A stretch of 64,000 bases of DNA, from positions 1 to 64,000 of the forward strand of contig CADEDY010000008.1 in the NCBI GenBank assembly GCA_902826215.1, written 5' to 3'. Below the pieces are notes generated by a model. That model saw only the letters and a program-made list of their open reading frames with translations. It searched no databases and was not told where the DNA came from. The position numbers and the translations under genes are program-made. This document shows positions 22,603 through 31,399 of the stretch, piece by piece (positions within the stretch are counted from its first letter, which is position 1; every line of letters begins with the position of its first letter). This DNA comes from an uncultured Bacteroidota bacterium. Lineage in GTDB: Bacteria > Bacteroidota > Bacteroidia > Flavobacteriales_F > PHOS-HE28.

Positions 22603-24954
22603 CTATCGCACTTCGATCTCGTCGAGGAACATCCACGCCGGATTGCCTGCGCCCGGGAAGCCCGCTGGAATGGCACCGATGTGCTGCACGTGGATCTTGA
22701 CGTAGCGCCCTTTTCCGGTCTTTTCGGTCTTGAACTGGTGTCTGCCTTGGATGACCGCCATCGCTTTGTCCTTCCGCCAAGCGGCATCCACCGTTTGCAG
22801 TGGGATCTCGTTCATGGTCGGGAGGTCCATGCCCAGCGGCACAAAGGTCTTTCCATCATTGCTCACACTGAATTCGACCACTTTAGGAACATGGATCCAG
22901 CCATAGGTCTCATTAAGCGCGCCGATGCCGATGTAGCTGAACTCCTGCTCACTACCCAGGTCCACCGTGATGGTGACACCCTCGCGCCAGCCCAGCCACT
23001 CGGTATTCACGCGTTTCACCTGCGCGGTGATGCCATCTACCAGCGTGAAGGCGCCACCTTCGTTGTAACGCTCGTTAGGTGGGTTGCTCAGAGTGATCTT
23101 CTGGGCGGTGGCTTTATTGAAGGAGAATGTGCGATGAATGGGTTGTCCGATAAGTTCTTCGCCTGAAAAGGTTGCGATTTCCCAGGTGATCGAACTGTTC
23201 TGGAGTTTCGGATATTTCAGAACGATAGAGTCAGAAGTATGCCAATGACTGAATTGTCTGGGCCATTCTGCAAAGCTGCTGGTCCCCATTATTGGTCGTG
23301 ATCTGACCTCGAGTTCTGCGGAAAAAGGTCGACCTAGCATGAGTCCAATACCCTCGGCATGCTTTCCGAGTTTGAGATCAGGTGTATAAATGCTCTTGCT
23401 CGCATTCACCTTCATCTCCTCCAACTTCGGAAACTCCTTCTCCAACCGCTGAATGAAATCCGCCTCGTTCCGCTTCTCCTTCGGCGTCCACAGCACTTCC
23501 GCCAAAGCCAACATACGTGGCACGGCCATGTACTCGACGTGCTCGGGTGTTGAGATGTACTCCGTCCACACGTTCCCTTGTGCACCAAGGATGTACTTCG
23601 CCTGCTCGACATTCAGTTCCGCCGGGATGGGCTCGTAGCTGTAAACCTTTTGTAATGTGGTGTACCCGCCGATGGCCAACGGTTCGTTCGCGGGATCGCC
23701 TTGGTAGTGGTCGAAGTAGCAATGGCTACCGGGGCTCATCACCGCGTAGTGGCCGCTCTTCGCCGCCGCGATGCCGCCTTCGGTGCCACGCCAACTCATC
23801 ACCGCTGCATTCGGTGCTAGGCCACCCTCCAGGATCTCGTCCCAGCCGATGATCTTCCGGCCCTTGGCGTTCACGAACTTCTCGATGCGCTGGATGAAGT
23901 AGCTCTGCAGCTCGTGCTCGTCCTTCAAGCCTTCCGCTTTCTTGCGCGCTTGGCATTTGGCGCAGGTCTTCCATTGCTCCTTCGGGCATTCGTCACCACC
24001 GATGTGGATGTACGGGCTGGGGAAGAGGTCCATCACTTCGTTGAGCACATCCTCCAGCATGGCGAACACACTGTCGTTACCTGCGCAGAACACATCGTCG
24101 AACACGCCCCAGCCTTTCTGCACTTCGTAAGGACCACCGGTGCAGCCCAGTGAGGGGTAGGCAGCGAGCGCCGCCATGGCGTGGCCCGGCATCTCGATCT
24201 CCGGCACCACGTTGATGTGCCGTGCTGCCGCGTACGCTACCACCTCGCGGATCTGGTCCTGCGTGTAATAGCCGCCGTACGGAGTGCTGTCGTATTCCCG
24301 GCGGCTGTACGGCCCGATCTGGCTGCCACTCCGCCAGCCACCCACTTCGGTCAGCTTCGTGTACTGCTTGATCTCGACCCGCCAGCCCTGGTCCTCCGTA
24401 AGGTGCCAGTGGAAGCTGTTCATCTTGTACCGTGCCAACAGGTCGATGTATTTCTTCACGAACTCCACCGGGAAGAAGTGACGGCACACATCGAGGTGCA
24501 TGCCGCGCCATTCGAAACGTGGCCAATCGCTGATGGTGAGGCAGGGGAGGGTGGCGCTTTCCTGGCCTTGTTCCAGTAATTGGATGAGCGTGCGGCTACC
24601 TCGGAAGAGTCCGATCTCGCTCACTGCAGTGATGCCGATGCCGTCAGCGGTCACGGATACTGAATACCATTCCGGGTGAAGGATCGTGTCCGGAGTGATC
24701 AAGTGCAGTGCGATCGGAAGTGGAGTCTCACACTTGCTCCCAGTTAGAGGATGCAGCGCTTGGACTTCCTTGCCCAACAGGCTCACGAACTCGGTCGTGA
24801 CCGACCGGTCCGGCTGAAAGCTCCATGGACAAGCCAAGGAGCAACTCCCCCCGGTCAAGGTCATTTCAACGGGAAGCGGGATGAGGGAAGGAGCAACCCG
24901 GTCCTGGGCACCAGCCAAGGAGGTCGCCAGCAAGGCAGGAAGGAGGAATCGCAT
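22603..24954 (-). CDS. GH20 beta-N-acetylhexosaminidase, exported
   Basis: A 783-aa glycoside hydrolase. From the ATG at 24954 the N-terminus is a signal peptide (MRFLLPALLATSLAGAQ). A CACCTTTG box ends 5 nt before it; the upstream ATG is rejected. Residues ~20-140 are the GH20b domain. The catalytic barrel (~145-490) has MHLDVCRHFFPVEFVKKYID, NSFHWHLTEDQGWRVEIK, and the catalytic Asp-Glu pair in HIGGDECPKEQW (~residue 320). The C-terminal ~150 residues (VTITVDLGSEQEFSYIGIGA, VVEFSVSNDGKTF) look like an F5/8-type carbohydrate-binding module. It releases terminal GlcNAc/GalNAc from glycans or chitooligosaccharides. It is transcribed divergently from rpsP. Confidence 0.95.
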   Translation of the reverse strand: MRFLLPALLATSLAGAQDRVAPSLIPLPVEMTLTGGSCSLACPWSFQPDRSVTTEFVSLLGKEVQALHPLTGSKCETPLPIALHLITPDTILHPEWYSVSVTADGIGITAVSEIGLFRGSRTLIQLLEQGQESATLPCLTISDWPRFEWRGMHLDVCRHFFPVEFVKKYIDLLARYKMNSFHWHLTEDQGWRVEIKQYTKLTEVGGWRSGSQIGPYSRREYDSTPYGGYYTQDQIREVVAYAAARHINVVPEIEMPGHAMAALAAYPSLGCTGGPYEVQKGWGVFDDVFCAGNDSVFAMLEDVLNEVMDLFPSPYIHIGGDECPKEQWKTCAKCQARKKAEGLKDEHELQSYFIQRIEKFVNAKGRKIIGWDEILEGGLAPNAAVMSWRGTEGGIAAAKSGHYAVMSPGSHCYFDHYQGDPANEPLAIGGYTTLQKVYSYEPIPAELNVEQAKYILGAQGNVWTEYISTPEHVEYMAVPRMLALAEVLWTPKEKRNEADFIQRLEKEFPKLEEMKVNASKSIYTPDLKLGKHAEGIGLMLGRPFSAELEVRSRPIMGTSSFAEWPRQFSHWHTSDSIVLKYPKLQNSSITWEIATFSGEELIGQPIHRTFSFNKATAQKITLSNPPNERYNEGGAFTLVDGITAQVKRVNTEWLGWREGVTITVDLGSEQEFSYIGIGALNETYGWIHVPKVVEFSVSNDGKTFVPLGMDLPTMNEIPLQTVDAAWRKDKAMAVIQGRHQFKTEKTGKGRYVKIHVQHIGAIPAGFPGAGNPAWMFLDEIEVR

Positions 24955-25050
24955 CCCCGCAAAGGTGCATCCAGCCACGCGTTGCACAATGCGCCACCTT
25001 CTCGGTTCGATAACCAACTCATGGCTAGAGGTTCAGGGCTCGTGGCCATC

Positions 25051-25082
25051 TTTGGATTTCTCCTCAAGATCCCGCACATTTG
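25051..25082 (+). promoter_or_regulatory. rpsP promoter
   Basis: TTTG at 25051-25054, 20 bp, then CACATTTG at 25075-25082: one mismatch to the Bacteroidota TTTG / TAnnTTTG promoter with standard spacing. It leaves a leader of about 30 nt before the rpsP ATG. Confidence 0.6.
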
Positions 25083-25118
25083 CACCCCCAATTCCGGGAA
25101 TACCAAAACAAACGCGAC

Positions 25119-25670
25119 ATGCCAACTCGCATCCGCCTTCAGAGAAAGGGCAAGAAAGGCCGGCCGTACTACCACGTCGTAGTAGCCGACTCCCGTGCAC
25201 CACGTGACGGGAAGTACATCGAACGGATCGGTGCCTATGATCCCAACCAGAACCCCGCATTCGTGGAGGTGAACACCGACAAGGCGTTGGATTGGCTCCA
25301 AAAAGGAGCGCAGCCCAGCGATACCTGTCGTGCCATCCTCAGCTATTCGGGTGTGGTGTACAAGAACCACCTCGCCAATGGCGTGAAGAAGGGTGCATTC
25401 GACCAAGCCGAAGCCGATCGTCGCTTCGACATCTGGAAGAACGAGAAGAACGCCAAGATCGAAGGCAAGAAGAGCAAACTGGCCCAAGGTTCCGATGCAG
25501 CCACTAAGGCGCGTATCGATGCCGAGAAGAAAGTAGCCGCCGACATGGCTGCTGCGCACAGCGCCAAGCTTGCTGCCCTCAGCGCTCCTCCCGTGATCGA
25601 GCCGATCGCTGAGGAAGCCCCTGCTGAAGAGGCTCCTGCAGCTGAAGGCGAGGCTCCAGCTGCTGAGTAA
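25119..25670 (+). CDS. rpsP: 30S ribosomal protein S16
   Basis: A 183-aa S16. The core is residues ~1-80: MPTRIRLQRKGKKGRPYYHV, VADSRAPRDGKYIERIGAYD, ALDWLQKGAQPSDTCRAILS. Bacteroidota S16 proteins carry a long C-terminal extension. Here it is a Lys/Ala-rich helix followed by an acidic Ala-Glu-Pro tail (EEAPAEEAPAAEGEAPAAE). The start at 25119 is the standard MPTRIRL; an upstream in-frame ATG is discarded. The gene is closed by a good terminator and followed by rimM, the usual 30S-assembly partner. Confidence 0.97.
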   Translation: MPTRIRLQRKGKKGRPYYHVVVADSRAPRDGKYIERIGAYDPNQNPAFVEVNTDKALDWLQKGAQPSDTCRAILSYSGVVYKNHLANGVKKGAFDQAEADRRFDIWKNEKNAKIEGKKSKLAQGSDAATKARIDAEKKVAADMAAAHSAKLAALSAPPVIEPIAEEAPAEEAPAAEGEAPAAE

Positions 25671-25688
25671 TTCCACCTGCTCTATAAG

Positions 25689-25721
25689 AAGCCCGCGCTC
25701 CATTTGGAGTGCGGGCTTTTT
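25689..25721 (+). terminator. Intrinsic terminator after rpsP
   Basis: AAGCCCGC and GCGGGCTT flank an inner stem GCTCC/GGAGT around ATTT, followed by TTTTT. It is 18 nt past the rpsP stop, and its strong stem plus T-tract suggests that rimM needs its own promoter. Confidence 0.88.
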
Positions 25722-25755
25722 CGTGGGTGCCCGCTAACCATGTAATTTCATCCCC

Positions 25756-26283
25756 ATGGATCTGGAGAGCCTCCACCGCATCGGTAAACTGGGCAAACCT
25801 TGGGGCCACCAAGGGGAACTCACCGTGCATCTGGAGGAGTGCGACCTGGACGACCTCGTCCATGCGGGATCGCTGTTCGTGGACATCGAAGGGCAGAAAG
25901 TGCCGTTCTTCTTCAGCAAACTCCACGATAAGGGCCGTGATCTGTTGGTGAAGTTCGACGACTTCGATGATCCGCAAAGCGCTGGGATCCTGGTCGGGTG
26001 CGATATCTATGCGCCGCCTGGTCTGCTCTCCGATGGCAGCGACGAAAGTTGGGACCCGGAAGAGTTCATCGGCATGATCGTGCGCGACGAAGAGCACGGC
26101 GACCTGGGTGAGGTGACCGGGATCGAAGGGTCGGCGAAGAATCCGGTACTCGTGATGCTCCACGGTGAGCAGGAGGTGATGGTGCCCTTGGCCGAGGAGA
26201 TGATCCTGGGGATCGATCCGGAGACGAACACGCTATTGGTGCGAACACCACCCGGTTTGGTGGACCTCTATCGCGGACAGTGA
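25756..26283 (+). CDS. rimM: Ribosome maturation factor RimM
   Basis: A 175-aa protein that binds S19 and helps 30S maturation. The N-terminal RimM domain has HRIGKLGKPWGHQGELTVHL (GKxxGxxGE pattern). The PRC-barrel domain begins near residue 95 (DPEEFIGMIVRDEEHGDLGE, ILGIDPETNTLLVRTPPGL). Length is normal. A TAATTTCA box ends 5 nt before the ATG, consistent with independent, nearly leaderless transcription after the rpsP terminator. The gene is 4 bp from trmN6 and should be co-transcribed with it. trmD and rplS, which often follow rimM in other phyla, are absent. Confidence 0.97.
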   Translation: MDLESLHRIGKLGKPWGHQGELTVHLEECDLDDLVHAGSLFVDIEGQKVPFFFSKLHDKGRDLLVKFDDFDDPQSAGILVGCDIYAPPGLLSDGSDESWDPEEFIGMIVRDEEHGDLGEVTGIEGSAKNPVLVMLHGEQEVMVPLAEEMILGIDPETNTLLVRTPPGLVDLYRGQ

Positions 26284-26287
26284 GTGG

Positions 26288-26998
26288 ATGGCGAAACCTT
26301 CCTTCCGTTTCAAACAATTCACCATTCAACAGGACCGTTGCGCGTTGAAAGTGGGCACGGATGGTGTCCTTTTCGGAGCATGGGTGAATTACGCCGGTGC
26401 AACCCGTATTCTGGATATTGGAACAGGAACAGGCGTTCTGGCCCTGATCGCCGCACAACGCCACGCTACGGCGATCATCGATGCTGTGGAGTTGGACGAA
26501 GACTCAGCCCTGCAAGCTGCGGAGAACATGGCCGCAAGTCCTTGGAAGGAGCGTCTTCGTGTGCAGCATATCGATGTGCGAGGCATGGAGGCAGTACAAC
26601 GTTATGATCTGATCATATGCAACCCGCCGTATTACGCAGGCTATTCCCGCTCCCCGAACGAGCGCATGGGCTTGGCGAAACACAGTGCAGAGTTGGAGTT
26701 CAAGGATCTGATCGAGGCCGTCCGGAGGCTACTGGACCCTGATGGTCGCCTTGCCGTCATCATTCCCATGGAAAGGGAATTGGAGTTCCTTGAAGAAGCC
26801 GCACGCCTGGGTCTTGCGCCTACCCGAAGGTGTGTGGTGCGTTACGTTCCTCATCGGCCTGCCAAGCGTGTGCTTTTGGAATTGGATCGATCCAAGAGCC
26901 CGGTCCGACAAGAGGAATTGACCGTGGAAGCAACAGGTCCGTTCGACTACACACCGGAGTACCGCGCCATGATCAGTGACCTGATGTTGAACTTCTGA
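26288..26998 (+). CDS. trmN6: tRNA1(Val) adenine-37 N6-methyltransferase
   Basis: A 236-aa class I SAM-dependent methyltransferase of the TrmN6/YfiC family. The first motif FRFKQFTIQQDRCALKVGTD is typical of the family opening. SAM-binding motif I is ILDIGTGTGVLAL, motif II is VELDEDSALQAAEN, and the N6-adenine catalytic motif is CNPPYY (residues 111-116). It should modify A37 of tRNA-Val. It starts 4 bp after rimM, a functional grouping of translation genes. Homologues include other N6-adenine methyltransferases, but the N-terminal motif favours TrmN6. Confidence 0.92.
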   Translation: MAKPSFRFKQFTIQQDRCALKVGTDGVLFGAWVNYAGATRILDIGTGTGVLALIAAQRHATAIIDAVELDEDSALQAAENMAASPWKERLRVQHIDVRGMEAVQRYDLIICNPPYYAGYSRSPNERMGLAKHSAELEFKDLIEAVRRLLDPDGRLAVIIPMERELEFLEEAARLGLAPTRRCVVRYVPHRPAKRVLLELDRSKSPVRQEELTVEATGPFDYTPEYRAMISDLMLNF

Positions 26999-27057
26999 GG
27001 AGCACCGCTGCCTGATCGATCGGGTAACCCTGCACCCCGCCGTACTTTCGCGCCCCC

Positions 27058-28095
27058 TTGACCGCACTGACCCGATATAAGCTCCGGAAGCTGGCGAAGT
27101 ACACCCTCGTCACGGTGGCGGTTGCTAGTGCATTCGTGCTATTCAGCGGCGAACGGTTGGATCTTCAAATGGGCGCATGGGCCCTGCTGGGCCTGTGGAC
27201 CGGCATTCTGGAAGAGTATTTCTTCGGCCGACGATTCCGGGCGCTGGCGGTGCCGTTGCAGTTTCTCGGCAAGGTGCTTTTGGTGAATCTGCTCACAATC
27301 GCCTTGATCGCTTTGGCCTTTGCCATGGACTCGGATCGTTTCAATTGGTTCGCGCACGATCAGCCAACGCGTGTGCAGGAGATCTTCCTCATGGCCCAAT
27401 TGTACAAGCTGATGCTGCGGGTGGTGGTCGTCACGTCCATCGCCATTCTGGTGGTCCAGGTGGAAGAGTTCATGGGACGGCGTTTGTTCATCGGTTTCCT
27501 GCTTGGCCGTTACGAAAGGCCCGTTGCAGAGGAACGCGTAGTGCTCACGATGGATCTGGTAGGGAGCACGGGTCTGGCCGAGCGGATGGGCGATATGCGT
27601 TACTTCCGCTTTCTCAACTTCACGTATTCCTTGATGACCGATGCCATCCTGCGCAATGAGGCCGACATCCACAAATACGTAGGTGACGAAGTGATCTTCA
27701 CCTGGCCCATGCGGGTCGGTGTGCGCTACGAGAACTGTTTGGATCTCTTTTTCGACATCCAGGAACGGATCCGAGAACACGAGGACGACTTGAGGGGAGA
27801 GTACGGCGTGGTGCCGCAGTTCCGGGCCGCCTTGCACGGCGGTCGTGTGATCTCCGCGCAGGTGGGTCACACCAAACGGGCGTTGGAATTGAGCGGTGAT
27901 GTGATGAACAGCGTCTCCAGGATCCTCGGGCTGGCGAAGGATATGAAAGTGGATCTGCTGATCTCGGCCGAGTTACTTGCGCGCATTCCGTCGGCAGCAG
28001 AGCGCTTCCGTATCGGGCCACAGAGCATGGTGCCGGTGAAGGGCCGCAAACGCGAAGTGCGGGTGCACACCGTTGAACGGACCCGTAAAGCGTGA
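27058..28095 (+). CDS. Membrane-anchored class III adenylate/guanylate cyclase, intact catalytic set
   Basis: A 345-aa protein with TTG start at 27058, supported by a TACTTTCG box 7 nt upstream. Hydrophobic segments at ~15-30, ~38-55, ~73-90 and ~120-135 make a membrane domain. The cyclase domain runs from ~160 to 335. Metal-binding Asp166 (MDLVGST) and Asp210 (KYVGDEV) are present. Lys206 sits at the adenine-recognition position, and Asn284 with Arg288 (GDVMNSVSR) at the transition-state position. It should make a cyclic nucleotide from ATP, although nucleotide specificity needs testing. Its stop almost touches the secreted-protein gene at 28101, and a second cyclase faces it at 29189-30298. 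Confidence 0.92.
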   Translation: MTALTRYKLRKLAKYTLVTVAVASAFVLFSGERLDLQMGAWALLGLWTGILEEYFFGRRFRALAVPLQFLGKVLLVNLLTIALIALAFAMDSDRFNWFAHDQPTRVQEIFLMAQLYKLMLRVVVVTSIAILVVQVEEFMGRRLFIGFLLGRYERPVAEERVVLTMDLVGSTGLAERMGDMRYFRFLNFTYSLMTDAILRNEADIHKYVGDEVIFTWPMRVGVRYENCLDLFFDIQERIREHEDDLRGEYGVVPQFRAALHGGRVISAQVGHTKRALELSGDVMNSVSRILGLAKDMKVDLLISAELLARIPSAAERFRIGPQSMVPVKGRKREVRVHTVERTRKA

Positions 28096-28100
28096 TCGGA

Positions 28101-29201
28101 ATGAACCGTACGAAAGCGCTCTTTCTGCTCTTGTTCATCACGGTGCGGGCTTCCGCGCAGGTCGTGGTGCCCTTCGTGAGCAACGTGGATCGGCTGATGC
28201 TGTTCCATAACAAGCGTTTCAAAGAGGTGGATGCCCGACCTCCCCAGCGCGTTTTCGCCATGAACGATGCGCTGTTGTTCCAAGATGGTGATGGTCAACT
28301 TCTTTATTTCACCGTGGAAAGTGGGGTAGCCCAGGTGATAGAGCGCGGACAGGTGGACCAGTTGCAGGTTTCGGGTGAACGGGCGGCATGGCTTCGGTCC
28401 GATTCGCTGATGATGCTGCGTGGCGGTACTTCCAAGCTTGTTGCGACCGGTGTGGAACGGTTCCAGGTCTCAGATAGCTTGGTCGGTCTCGTGGACAGCA
28501 TTGATCATGAATTGGCCGTATTGCATCGTGGTCAGCGCATTCCGCTTGCGAAAGTGGAACGGAATTCCCAACTGCCTCAGTGGACACAGGGTGGCAACAC
28601 GGTGACCTTCTATGATCGGTCACGCCGCGCGGTTTCCATCTTTCAACATGGAGCCTTGCGAATTCTCACCGACAGCACGGATGTTGGCATGGCCGTGAAC
28701 GGAACCGATATCGTAGCCTATTGGGACGATGTGCGGGACGAGTTCATGGGCGAGGCGAAAGGTGCGACGCAGCGGCTTTCCGGTCTTAAGCCGATCAGCG
28801 CGCAGGCAGGTAACGGACTACTCGCATTCGTTGATGGTACCTTGAAACTGAAAGTATGGGATGGTGGAGAAGTCGTGCAGCTCACCGACTCGATGCCCTC
28901 CCAGTATTGGGTGAAGGATGAGTTGGTGCTCTATCTCTGGGCAGGTCATTTGAAGGTGTGGTCATCCGCTGGTGACGTAACGGTGGAAGAATACGTTCCC
29001 GAGCGGTGGCAGGTGTCCGGTGATCTGTTGGTCTATTTGGACATCAACAGAGAGCTCCGTGGGATCCAGGGCGGCAAGCGGCTTCGCTTCGGTCACGAGG
29101 CCAACATCGATGGCTTTGAGTTATTCGGAGAAGCCGTGCTTTACCGCAGCCCGATCGGTTCCATGGTCGTGGTGAGCAACGGACGCAGCTACACGTTCTG
29201 A
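28101..29201 (+). CDS. Secreted protein of unknown function, beta-propeller-like
   Basis: A 366-aa protein with signal peptide (MNRTKALFLLLFITVRASAQ). The ATG at 28101 is preferred; a GTG three codons earlier overlaps the cyclase stop. The mature part is a series of short beta-strand-rich repeats alternating query-like phrases (ALLFQDGDGQLLYF, QVSGERAAWLRSDSLM, NGTDIVAYWDDVRDEF, KDELVLYLWAGHLKVW, VSGDLLVYLDINRELRG), suggesting a propeller-like fold. No catalytic motif or T9SS tail is seen. It lies 5 bp after one cyclase gene and overlaps the 3' end of the opposing cyclase gene by 13 bp. A role as periplasmic partner of these cyclases is possible but unproven. Confidence 0.82.
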   Translation: MNRTKALFLLLFITVRASAQVVVPFVSNVDRLMLFHNKRFKEVDARPPQRVFAMNDALLFQDGDGQLLYFTVESGVAQVIERGQVDQLQVSGERAAWLRSDSLMMLRGGTSKLVATGVERFQVSDSLVGLVDSIDHELAVLHRGQRIPLAKVERNSQLPQWTQGGNTVTFYDRSRRAVSIFQHGALRILTDSTDVGMAVNGTDIVAYWDDVRDEFMGEAKGATQRLSGLKPISAQAGNGLLAFVDGTLKLKVWDGGEVVQLTDSMPSQYWVKDELVLYLWAGHLKVWSSAGDVTVEEYVPERWQVSGDLLVYLDINRELRGIQGGKRLRFGHEANIDGFELFGEAVLYRSPIGSMVVVSNGRSYTF

Positions 29202-30298
29202 AGATCCTTCTTGGTGTGCCTTGGTAGAGGCTGCGGAGTATCCGTATGGACCAGTGTCCAGAGCGTGGTCGTCTCCCGTTTCCCCTTCAGTTCCGCCCCG
29301 TCGATCTCTCGCACCTTGAAAGCCGATGGCAATCGCAACACCTCGATCAACTCGTGCGAAATGAGGTTGTCGACGCCGTATTCGTTGCAGGCGTTCTGGA
29401 TGTGGGCCGCGGTATTCACGACGTCGCCGCTGTAGATCCTTTCTTTCTTCACCAAGCCGACTTCGCCGGTGGTCACAGGGCCATAATGGAAGCCGGCCTT
29501 GAACATGGGGGCGATGCCGTAGTGCTTTTCGTAATGTGCCGCTCGGCCCTGCAGTTTGGATCGGATGTCCTGGAAGCAACGAATGCACCGCTGGCGCCCG
29601 ACCCCGCGCCGTAACGACCAGCTCACGCTGATCTCGTCGCCCACGTATTGATAGATCTCACCGCGCGAATAAAGGATCGGGTCGGTGATGTCCGAGTAGA
29701 GTTCATTCAACAATTGGAAGTATTTCACGTGGCCGAGCTTCTCTGCTATCGCTGTGGAGGACCGCATATCCAAGAACATGAAGACGCGCATTTCCTGCCG
29801 TGGTCGGTGGTAGAAACCGGTCAGGTAGTTGATGCCGCCATTGCCGTATTGGTCATTCAATCGGACCATGAGCATGGTGCCGCCCATCAGTAGGGTCCAA
29901 TAGACGAAAGTGCCGAGGAATCCCGTGTTCAGCAATCGGTCGGAGAGGAACGTACTCCACGATCCATGCTCATGGATCATGGCTGGTACAACGCCGACCA
30001 GCATCACGAGGATGACCAAGGTGACCCCGGCCATTCGGCTGAACGCACCGGTGAACGGGAGCTTGCGCCAACGATCGCGCAGAACGAAGATGTACAAACC
30101 GCCCCCGAAAAGCCCGGCGAAAAGGGTGCGCAGGAAACGTTCGTCCAAACGGTCCATGAAGCTGCTGGCCAGGCCATGCCGCAACAAGGAATTGTGGTCG
30201 AAGAGCGCTGCTACCACACTGAAGATCAGCCACGCCAAGGTGATGCGAAGCACCCGTTGGGCGCGCAATCGAGTGCGTGCGAGAGCTTTTGTGGCCAC
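29189..30298 (-). CDS. Membrane-anchored class III cyclase homologue with substituted catalytic residues
   Basis: A 369-aa protein, GTG start at 30298. A TAACTTCG box ends 3 nt before it. Four hydrophobic segments (TLAWLIFSVVAALF, TLFAGLFGGGLYIFVL, VTLVILVMLVGVVP, TFVYWTLLMGGTMLMV) precede a cyclase domain (~165-355). Both metal Asp are kept (Asp177 in MFLDMRSST, Asp221 in YVGDE). The adenine-recognition Lys is Gln217 and the transition-state Arg is His299 (GDVVNTAAH), with Asn295 retained. It may therefore be weak, use another nucleotide, or act as a regulatory partner. It is convergent with the secreted protein gene and has the same overall plan as the cyclase at 27058. Confidence 0.9.
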   Translation of the reverse strand: MATKALARTRLRAQRVLRITLAWLIFSVVAALFDHNSLLRHGLASSFMDRLDERFLRTLFAGLFGGGLYIFVLRDRWRKLPFTGAFSRMAGVTLVILVMLVGVVPAMIHEHGSWSTFLSDRLLNTGFLGTFVYWTLLMGGTMLMVRLNDQYGNGGINYLTGFYHRPRQEMRVFMFLDMRSSTAIAEKLGHVKYFQLLNELYSDITDPILYSRGEIYQYVGDEISVSWSLRRGVGRQRCIRCFQDIRSKLQGRAAHYEKHYGIAPMFKAGFHYGPVTTGEVGLVKKERIYSGDVVNTAAHIQNACNEYGVDNLISHELIEVLRLPSAFKVREIDGAELKGKRETTTLWTLVHTDTPQPLPRHTKKDLQNV

Positions 30299-30353
30299 GG
30301 CGCGAAGTTAGCCGGGGACCGTTGCCCACTGTTCACAAAGGATAAGCCCAATG

Positions 30354-30704
30354 TTATCGAACGGTTAACCGACGGCGATCCAACGGCGAAAGCACTGCGT
30401 AGTAGAACAACAGGATACCCAGACCCGCCATGAACAGCCCTTGTGCGATACCATGTCCCTGACCCACGAAGAAGAAATCGCTGATCATCCAGGTGGAATT
30501 GGCCGCGATCCAACATATTACGGCAAGGGCGTTGAACAGATCGCTGCGCTGTTTGCGGCTCTGCCAAGCAATGAAGATGGCTACTGAAATGGTCGGGAGG
30601 ACCATCGCAAGGCCTGCAATGCGGTATTCCATCAACCAGCAGAGATCCTTCAGCAGCCAAAGGACGATGTGAAGGTTCTCGGTGGCGCGTACCGAAGGGA
30701 TCAT
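30354..30704 (-). CDS. Small four-helix membrane protein, unknown
   Basis: A 116-aa integral membrane protein with about four hydrophobic segments (NLHIVLWLLKDLCWLMEY, IAGLAMVLPTISVAIFIAW, LFNALAVICWIAANSTWM, GLFMAGLGILLFYYAVL). The ATG at 30704 is preferred. A longer TTG-start version (30734) would begin within a CACCTTTG promoter-like box. The KDLCW and WIAANSTWMISDFF phrases recall small uncharacterised Bacteroidota membrane proteins. No function is assigned. It ends 55 bp before the cyclase gene on the same strand. Confidence 0.7.
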   Translation of the reverse strand: MIPSVRATENLHIVLWLLKDLCWLMEYRIAGLAMVLPTISVAIFIAWQSRKQRSDLFNALAVICWIAANSTWMISDFFFVGQGHGIAQGLFMAGLGILLFYYAVLSPLDRRRLTVR

Positions 30705-30778
30705 GAACAAAGGGGTTTGCACAAAGGTGCTCAAGTTGCCACTTCCGAAGGTCTAGGACCCGGTAACTTGCACCAGCT

Positions 30779-31357
30779 ATGTCACTCCGCCTCCTTTTAG
30801 GATCGGTCATCGTTGTTGCCGGTTCCTTGTTCCCGACGCAAGGGGCCGCATTCTACATCCACCTGCACGGCTTGGTGACCGAACACTTTTCCGGTGAGGC
30901 CATGAAGAATGTCCAGGTCCGGTTGGTGAAGGACAGTGTGGACCGCGAGACGATCATCACCGGGAACAACGGGAAGTACGAGTTGTACTTGGAGCGAGGT
31001 TACGACTACCAGGTCTGGTTCCACCGCTCGGATCTGGTGACCAAGCATGTGGTGATCGACGCTCGTGAGATCCCGCTCTTTCCGGACGTTCCGTTCTACG
31101 ATATGGATCTACAGATGACCATGTTCACCTGGATCGATGGCTTTGGTTTCGAACTCTTCGATATGCCTGTGGGTCGCGCAGCCTATAAGCACAGCGTGCG
31201 CAATCTGAATTGGGACCTGCCCTATACCCAAGCCAATCAACCCAAGGTGGATCGGTTGATGATCCATTACGAACGGGAGCTTGCTACCAGACGTCGTAAG
31301 ACCGTGCCCAAGGGTAATGAGGCGAACCGCAACAAACGCAAACCGGTGGAATTCTGA
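30779..31357 (+). CDS. Secreted carboxypeptidase-regulatory-like protein, family member 1
   Basis: A 192-aa exported protein with signal peptide (MSLRLLLGSVIVVAGSLFPT). One beta-sandwich of the carboxypeptidase-regulatory type follows: LHGLVTEHFSGEAMKNVQVR, ITGNNGKYELYLERGYDYQV, DLVTKHVVIDAR. The C-terminus has the motif FDMPVGRAAYKHSVRNLNWD, then a basic tail. The same motif, with exactly 12 residues between Gly and Trp, recurs in the genes at 31400, 33989 and 36610. A TAACTTGC box ends 7 nt before the ATG. The domain type is used for adhesion or as a structural module. The role of this family is unknown. Confidence 0.82.
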   Translation: MSLRLLLGSVIVVAGSLFPTQGAAFYIHLHGLVTEHFSGEAMKNVQVRLVKDSVDRETIITGNNGKYELYLERGYDYQVWFHRSDLVTKHVVIDAREIPLFPDVPFYDMDLQMTMFTWIDGFGFELFDMPVGRAAYKHSVRNLNWDLPYTQANQPKVDRLMIHYERELATRRRKTVPKGNEANRNKRKPVEF

Positions 31358-31399
31358 TCGATCCTCTGGTCCGCTCGGTGGATCATGCCATCTTTCGAC

